Positions 60,373-64,000 of a DNA stretch of 64,000 nt are shown here, piece by piece. Numbering within the stretch: position 1 is the first letter of the stretch; every line of letters starts with the position of its first letter. Below the pieces are notes generated by a model. It worked only from the letters and a program-made list of their open reading frames with translations, did no database searches and had not been told where the DNA came from. The DNA is from Ichthyophis bannanicus (lineage: Eukaryota; Chordata; Amphibia; Gymnophiona; Ichthyophiidae), in assembly GCA_033557465.1 (NCBI GenBank), contig CM066033.1, positions 14,137,080-14,201,079 of the forward strand, written 5' to 3'. The position numbers and the translations under genes were made by a program.

Positions 60373-61470
60373 TTAAGACCGGGCGGGACCTTGCAGGCCG
60401 GCGCGCAAAACCGCCGAACCAAAACAAGAATCCCGAGCCGCTGACACATCCAAGCGATAGTGCCTGCTGAAAGCATGCAGAGACGACCAGGTGGCCGCCC
60501 TACAAATCTCTGCTGGTGGAACCAGGCTATGCTCCGCCCAAGAGGCCGCCTGAGCCCGAGTAGAATGAGCCCGGAGCCCCTCCGGGACCGGCCGCCGCTG
60601 CAACAGATACGCGGACGCGATCGCTTCCTTGAGCCATCGAGCAATGGAGGCCTTAGCCGCCGCCTCCCCTTTTTTTGTACCCCCAAAGAGCACAAAAAGC
60701 TGATCAGTCTTTCGAAAGGACTCGGTAGACTGCAAATACCGCCGCAGCGCGCGGCCCACATCAAGCCGGAGAAGACTCTTGTCCACCGACTCGACCGAGC
60801 ATGCCGAAAGCACTGGCAGAAATACCGCCTGATTTAAGTGAAAGGGAGACACCACCTTTGGTAGAAAGGAAGGAACCGGACGGAGCACAATCCGCTCCGA
60901 AGAGAAAGACAAGAAAGGCTCTCGGGCGGACAGGGCCTGCAGATCCGAAATACGCCGTGCCGAGCAGATGGCAACCAGGAACACCGTCTTCAATGTGAGA
61001 TCCTTCAAGGACGCCCTCCGCAAGGGCTCAAATGGTTCCCGAACCATAGCCCGCAGAACTAAATTCAAGTCCCACGAAGGAATCACCGCTCTGCGGGAAG
61101 GCCGTAAATGAAAAACGGCGGTCAAGAAACGCCGCACATCTGCATGAGCACCAAGAAGGCGGCCCAAGACCTTGCCTCTATAACACGAAATCGCCGCCAG
61201 CTGGACCTTCAGGGAACTGGCCGCGAGACCTTTCTCGAACCCATCCTGAAGGAAGCTTAACACGACGGGCACAGAGACCGTCGCCGCCCGGACTCCCCGC
61301 CGGGAGCACCAGTCCTCAAAAATCCTCCAAATCCGAACATAAGTGAGAGAAGTGGAGGACTTTCTCGCCCGCAGTAAGGTGGAAATCACCGCGGGCGAAT
61401 AACCCTTCTTTTTCAGCCGAGCCCTCTCAATGGCCAAACCGTAAGCGAGAATCGAGCCACCTGGGGCATC
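60373..61470 (-). CDS. DIRS tyrosine recombinase (element c)
   Basis: The recombinase begins at about GSILAYGLAIERARLKKKGY; its exact start is uncertain because the frame is open far upstream in a register that is only the shadow of the RT. A core-binding domain (LTYVRIWRIFEDWCSRRGV) is followed by the first catalytic Arg (CSARRISDLQALSAREPF), RAHSTRAQAAS (H-x-x-R) and RAATWSSLHAFSRHYRLD with the nucleophilic Tyr. All catalytic positions are present. It overlaps the RT ORF end by about 50 bp and would integrate circular DNA without a TSD. Confidence 0.88.
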   Translation of the reverse strand, partial: DAPGGSILAYGLAIERARLKKKGYSPAVISTLLRARKSSTSLTYVRIWRIFEDWCSRRGVRAATVSVPVVLSFLQDGFEKGLAASSLKVQLAAISCYRGKVLGRLLGAHADVRRFLTAVFHLRPSRRAVIPSWDLNLVLRAMVREPFEPLRRASLKDLTLKTVFLVAICSARRISDLQALSAREPFLSFSSERIVLRPVPSFLPKVVSPFHLNQAVFLPVLSACSVESVDKSLLRLDVGRALRRYLQSTESFRKTDQLFVLFGGTKKGEAAAKASIARWLKEAIASAYLLQRRPVPEGLRAHSTRAQAASWAEHSLVPPAEICRAATWSSLHAFSRHYRLDVSAARDSCFGSAVLRAGLQGPARS

Positions 61471-63551
61471 CGCAAGGGGCCCTGAAGGAGAAGGTCCGGC
61501 AACGCCGGGAGGCGCCACGGCATGCCGTCTTGAAGCCGGACGAGGTCGGCATACCAGGGCCTCCGGGGCCAATCCGGAGCCACCAGCAGCACTCGGCCCC
61601 GATGGCACTCGATGCGCTGTACGACCCGGCCGATCAGCGCCCAAGGAGGGAAGACATACAGTAGCCCGGACGTCGGCCACGGCTGAATGAGAGCGTCGAG
61701 TCCTTCGGACATTCGCTCCTGTCGTCTGCTGAAGAAGCGACTCGTCTTGGCCGATTGGTAGGTCGCCATGAGATCCATGATGGGCGGACCCCACCGCCGA
61801 ACTATTTGCGCATACACCTGTGGATTTAACTCCCACTCTCCGGGGTCCACCCGCACTCTGCTGAGGAAGTCGGCCTGGACATTTTCTGCGCCCACTATGT
61901 GCGCCGCCGAGATCGCCGGCAGGCGAGTCTGCACCCAACTGAATAAGGCCGTCGCCTCCGTCTCCAGGGCCACACTCCCTGTGCCCCCTTGGCGATTGAT
62001 GTACGCCACCGTGGTCGCATTGTCCGACCAGACGCGGACCGCCCGACCCCGGACCAGAGGCTCCAGGGCCAACAGGGCTAGCCTGACCGCCCGAAGCTCG
62101 AGACGGTTGATCGACCACGCAGCTTCCCGAGAGGACCACACCCCCTGCGTGAAGCGGGCCTCGCAGTGAGCTCCCCAGCCGGCTAGGCTCGCATCCGTAG
62201 TGAGGGGAACCCACAGGGGAGGCTCCAAGGGAATCCCCCGCGTCAGGTTCTCGGAGGAAAGCCACCATCGAAGCGACCGCCGCACTGCCTTCGGACAGGG
62301 CAGCCTCTTGTGCAAGGAATCGCACTGGTTGGACCAGCGGCGAAGGAGCGCCCTCTGGAGCGGGCGCATGTGGAACCGTGCCCATGGCACCACCTCCAAG
62401 GTCGCCGCCATCGTTCCGAGAAGTCGTAGGTACCACCACGCCGACGGAGCGGGCATCCCCCGAAAGAGTCGGACAAGAGCCCGCAACGCCAGGACGCGGC
62501 GCTCGGGGAGACACACCAGTCCCCGAGCGGTGTCGAAGCGCACTCCCAGATACTCCAGGTCCTGCGAGGGACGCAGACAACTCTTTCTTTCGTTCACCAC
62601 CCAGCCGAGAGATCGCAGCAGAGCCACCACCCTGCTCGTGACTCGCAGGCACTCCCGACTGGATTTTGCCCGTATCAACCAGTCGTCGAGATATGGATGG
62701 ACCAAAATGCCCTCCTTGCGCAAGGCCGCCGCAACGACCACCATCACCTTTGTGAACGTGCGCGGAGCCGTAGCCAAGCCGAACGGCATGGCCCTGAACT
62801 GGAAGTGGCCCCACGGAAACGCAAAGCGGAGAAACCGCTGATGAGATGGATGTATCGGGATGTGCAAATAGGCCTCGGTGAGATCGAGGGACGTCAAAAA
62901 CTCCCCCTGTCGCACCGCTACAATGACTGACCGCAAGGTTTCCATACGGAAATGCGGCACCCGGAACGCGCGATTCACGCCTTTGAGGTCCAAAATCGGA
63001 CGCAGGGAATCGCCCTTTTTGGGAACCACAAAATAGATGGAGTATCGCCCGGCGCCTCTTCCCAAAGGAGGAACCGGGATCACCGCTCCCAGCGCTAACA
63101 ACCGATCCAGGGTCACGCGGATGTCCCGCGTTTTTTGCTCTCCCCTGCTGGGAGACAGAACAAATGAATCTGGAAGTGGGAACGCAAACTCCAGAGCGTA
63201 ACCCTCTCCTATAATTTGTAGCACCCAGCGATCCGACGTGATTTGGGCCCAAGAGGAAAGAAAGTCACGCAAGCGACCCCCGATAATCGGGCCTCCCTCC
63301 AGAGCCTGCCTCGCATCATTGTGGCTTGCGCCCAAAAGAAGAGCCCGAGGAAGAGGCGGCTCCGGAGAAGCCTCTGCCGGCTCCCCGGAAGGTACGAAAC
63401 CCTTGATTACGGGCTCCAAACCTGCCCCGCTGCGAAGCCCACAGGCGGGAGGAACGAAACCTGCGCTGATCCCGAAAGGACCCCCTCGCCGAGGGGGAGG
63501 ACCTGTTGGACCTTGGCCTATCCTCCGGGAGCCGGCCCCCCTTGGACTCAC
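61413..63551 (-). CDS. DIRS RT, RNase H and methyltransferase-like protein (element c)
   Basis: 712 residues without a stop. RT: SIYFVVPKKGDSLRPILDLK (171-190), FLTSLDLTEAYLHIPI with motif A Asp (218-233), MPFGLATAPRTF (255-266) and YLDD (287-290). RNase H: TTDASLAGWGAH (Asp453), ELRAVRLAL (Glu485), SDNATTVAYIN (Asp510) and VQADFLSR (Asp561). A C-terminal part, IMDLMATYQSAKTSRFFSRR to LLYVFPPWALIGRVVQRIE, matches the Dam-methyltransferase-like region of DIRS elements. It starts inside gag in another frame, so frameshifting or re-initiation is likely. Catalytic residues are intact. Confidence 0.9.
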   Translation of the reverse strand: MSPRGAGSRRIGQGPTGPPPRRGGPFGISAGFVPPACGLRSGAGLEPVIKGFVPSGEPAEASPEPPLPRALLLGASHNDARQALEGGPIIGGRLRDFLSSWAQITSDRWVLQIIGEGYALEFAFPLPDSFVLSPSRGEQKTRDIRVTLDRLLALGAVIPVPPLGRGAGRYSIYFVVPKKGDSLRPILDLKGVNRAFRVPHFRMETLRSVIVAVRQGEFLTSLDLTEAYLHIPIHPSHQRFLRFAFPWGHFQFRAMPFGLATAPRTFTKVMVVVAAALRKEGILVHPYLDDWLIRAKSSRECLRVTSRVVALLRSLGWVVNERKSCLRPSQDLEYLGVRFDTARGLVCLPERRVLALRALVRLFRGMPAPSAWWYLRLLGTMAATLEVVPWARFHMRPLQRALLRRWSNQCDSLHKRLPCPKAVRRSLRWWLSSENLTRGIPLEPPLWVPLTTDASLAGWGAHCEARFTQGVWSSREAAWSINRLELRAVRLALLALEPLVRGRAVRVWSDNATTVAYINRQGGTGSVALETEATALFSWVQTRLPAISAAHIVGAENVQADFLSRVRVDPGEWELNPQVYAQIVRRWGPPIMDLMATYQSAKTSRFFSRRQERMSEGLDALIQPWPTSGLLYVFPPWALIGRVVQRIECHRGRVLLVAPDWPRRPWYADLVRLQDGMPWRLPALPDLLLQGPLRMPQVARFSLTVWPLRGLG

Positions 63552-64000
63552 CGAGATCCTTTACCAACTTCTCGAGAGCCTCCCCAAATAACAATCTGCC
63601 CTTGAAGGGCAGCTTACTGAGGCGGGACTTGGAAGAACCGTCCGCCGCCCAGTTGCGCAACCAGAGGGACCGGCGCGCCGCAACCGCGGAGGCCATACTG
63701 TTAGCCAACGCGCTGATTAAATCATAAAACAGATCCGCCAGATAGGCCGAGCCGGACTCCAGCCGGGTAACCTCCAACAGGCCCTGCTGGTCTAGCCCGG
63801 GGCTCGAGCGCAAATGCTGCGACCATCGCAGACACGACCGAGCCACCCAAGCCCCACAGATAGAGGCCTGCAATGACACGGCATCCGTATCGAAGGTTTG
63901 CTTGAGCAAATTATCAATCTTCTTGTCCTGACCGTCCTTGAGGGCAGCCGCCCCCTCAACCGGGATGGTGGTTTTCTTGGTCACTGCGGAAACCGCAGCG
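63316..64000 (-). CDS. DIRS gag-like protein (element c), cut by window edge
   Basis: The frame enters from the right edge and ends at 63316. It has KKTTIPVEGAAALKDGQDKK, CLRWSQHL, LWLRNWAADGSSKSRLSKLP and an Arg/Gly/Phe/Ser-rich C-terminus (FRTFRGAGRGFSG). It is collinear with the gag of element b. The last 236 bp overlap the RT ORF. No zinc knuckle is visible in this part; the RG-rich tail could bind nucleic acid. The N-terminus is outside the window. Confidence 0.78.
   Translation of the reverse strand, partial: AAVSAVTKKTTIPVEGAAALKDGQDKKIDNLLKQTFDTDAVSLQASICGAWVARSCLRWSQHLRSSPGLDQQGLLEVTRLESGSAYLADLFYDLISALANSMASAVAARRSLWLRNWAADGSSKSRLSKLPFKGRLLFGEALEKLVKDLGESKGGRLPEDRPRSNRSSPSARGSFRDQRRFRSSRLWASQRGRFGARNQGFRTFRGAGRGFSGAASSSGSSFGRKPQ

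Noticed and set aside
61470..63252. N-terminal two-thirds of the 959-residue minus-strand frame
   Set aside because: It is the shadow of the RT-RNase H ORF in another frame, Gly/Ser/Arg-rich and without domains; only the part below about 61470 is recombinase.

Overview
This 64 kb window is vertebrate DNA made almost entirely of transposable elements, and no host gene could be identified with confidence. The mix points to an animal with a large genome: a Penelope-like element, L1/Tx1-type, CR1, L2 and RLE-type LINEs, two groups of tyrosine-recombinase (YR) retrotransposons (three DIRS-like copies and one Ngaro/DIRS-like element with an SGNH hydrolase), a gamma/epsilon-type endogenous retrovirus, a hAT transposase, a hAT MITE and a tRNA-type SINE. 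Abundant DIRS-like and Penelope-like elements argue against a mammal or bird. An amphibian, plausibly a caecilian, fits best, but this is inferred from repeat content and memory of similar sequences, not from a search.

Layout. 1-3290: a Penelope-like element whose RT/GIY-YIG ORF is joined head-to-head to an inverted partial copy, giving arms of 1,211 bp; its 3' region holds a candidate hammerhead ribozyme. 3530-3880 and 11045-12625: three decayed C-terminal pieces of an RLE-type LINE. 4186-10724: a full-length L1/Tx1-type LINE with both ORFs open, a poly(A) tail and a perfect 14-bp target-site duplication (TSD). 12.9-20.9 kb: small fragments (hAT MITE, CR1 pieces, SINE head, DIRS-like terminus, C-rich minisatellite) and stretches I could not assign. 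21108-30892: the endogenous retrovirus with two LTRs; gag is open, pol is broken by two frameshifts and env by several. 31125-45222: a three-level nest. A hAT transposase ORF is split by a 12.3-kb YR element on the minus strand, and that element's SGNH gene is split by an L2 LINE on the plus strand with a 41-bp/407-bp repeat array at its 5' end. 46051-57425: a second three-level nest. A DIRS-like element (minus) is split by a CR1 (plus), which is split by a second, ORF-intact L1/Tx1-type LINE (minus) with a 16-bp TSD. 57.4-64 kb: two more DIRS-like copies follow head-to-tail. One is gutted by a CR1 insertion with deletion; the other has open gag, RT-RNase H and recombinase frames and runs off the right edge.

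How the parts relate. These are independent mobile elements, and the nesting gives a relative age order. hAT is older than the SGNH-YR element, which is older than L2. DIRS-a is older than CR1, which is older than L1 copy 2. The youngest-looking insertions are L1/Tx1 copy 1, L1/Tx1 copy 2, the retrovirus (LTRs differ at only about ten sites by eye) and DIRS copy c. The only hint of host coding sequence is a 108-bp exon-like segment on the minus strand at 45745-45852.
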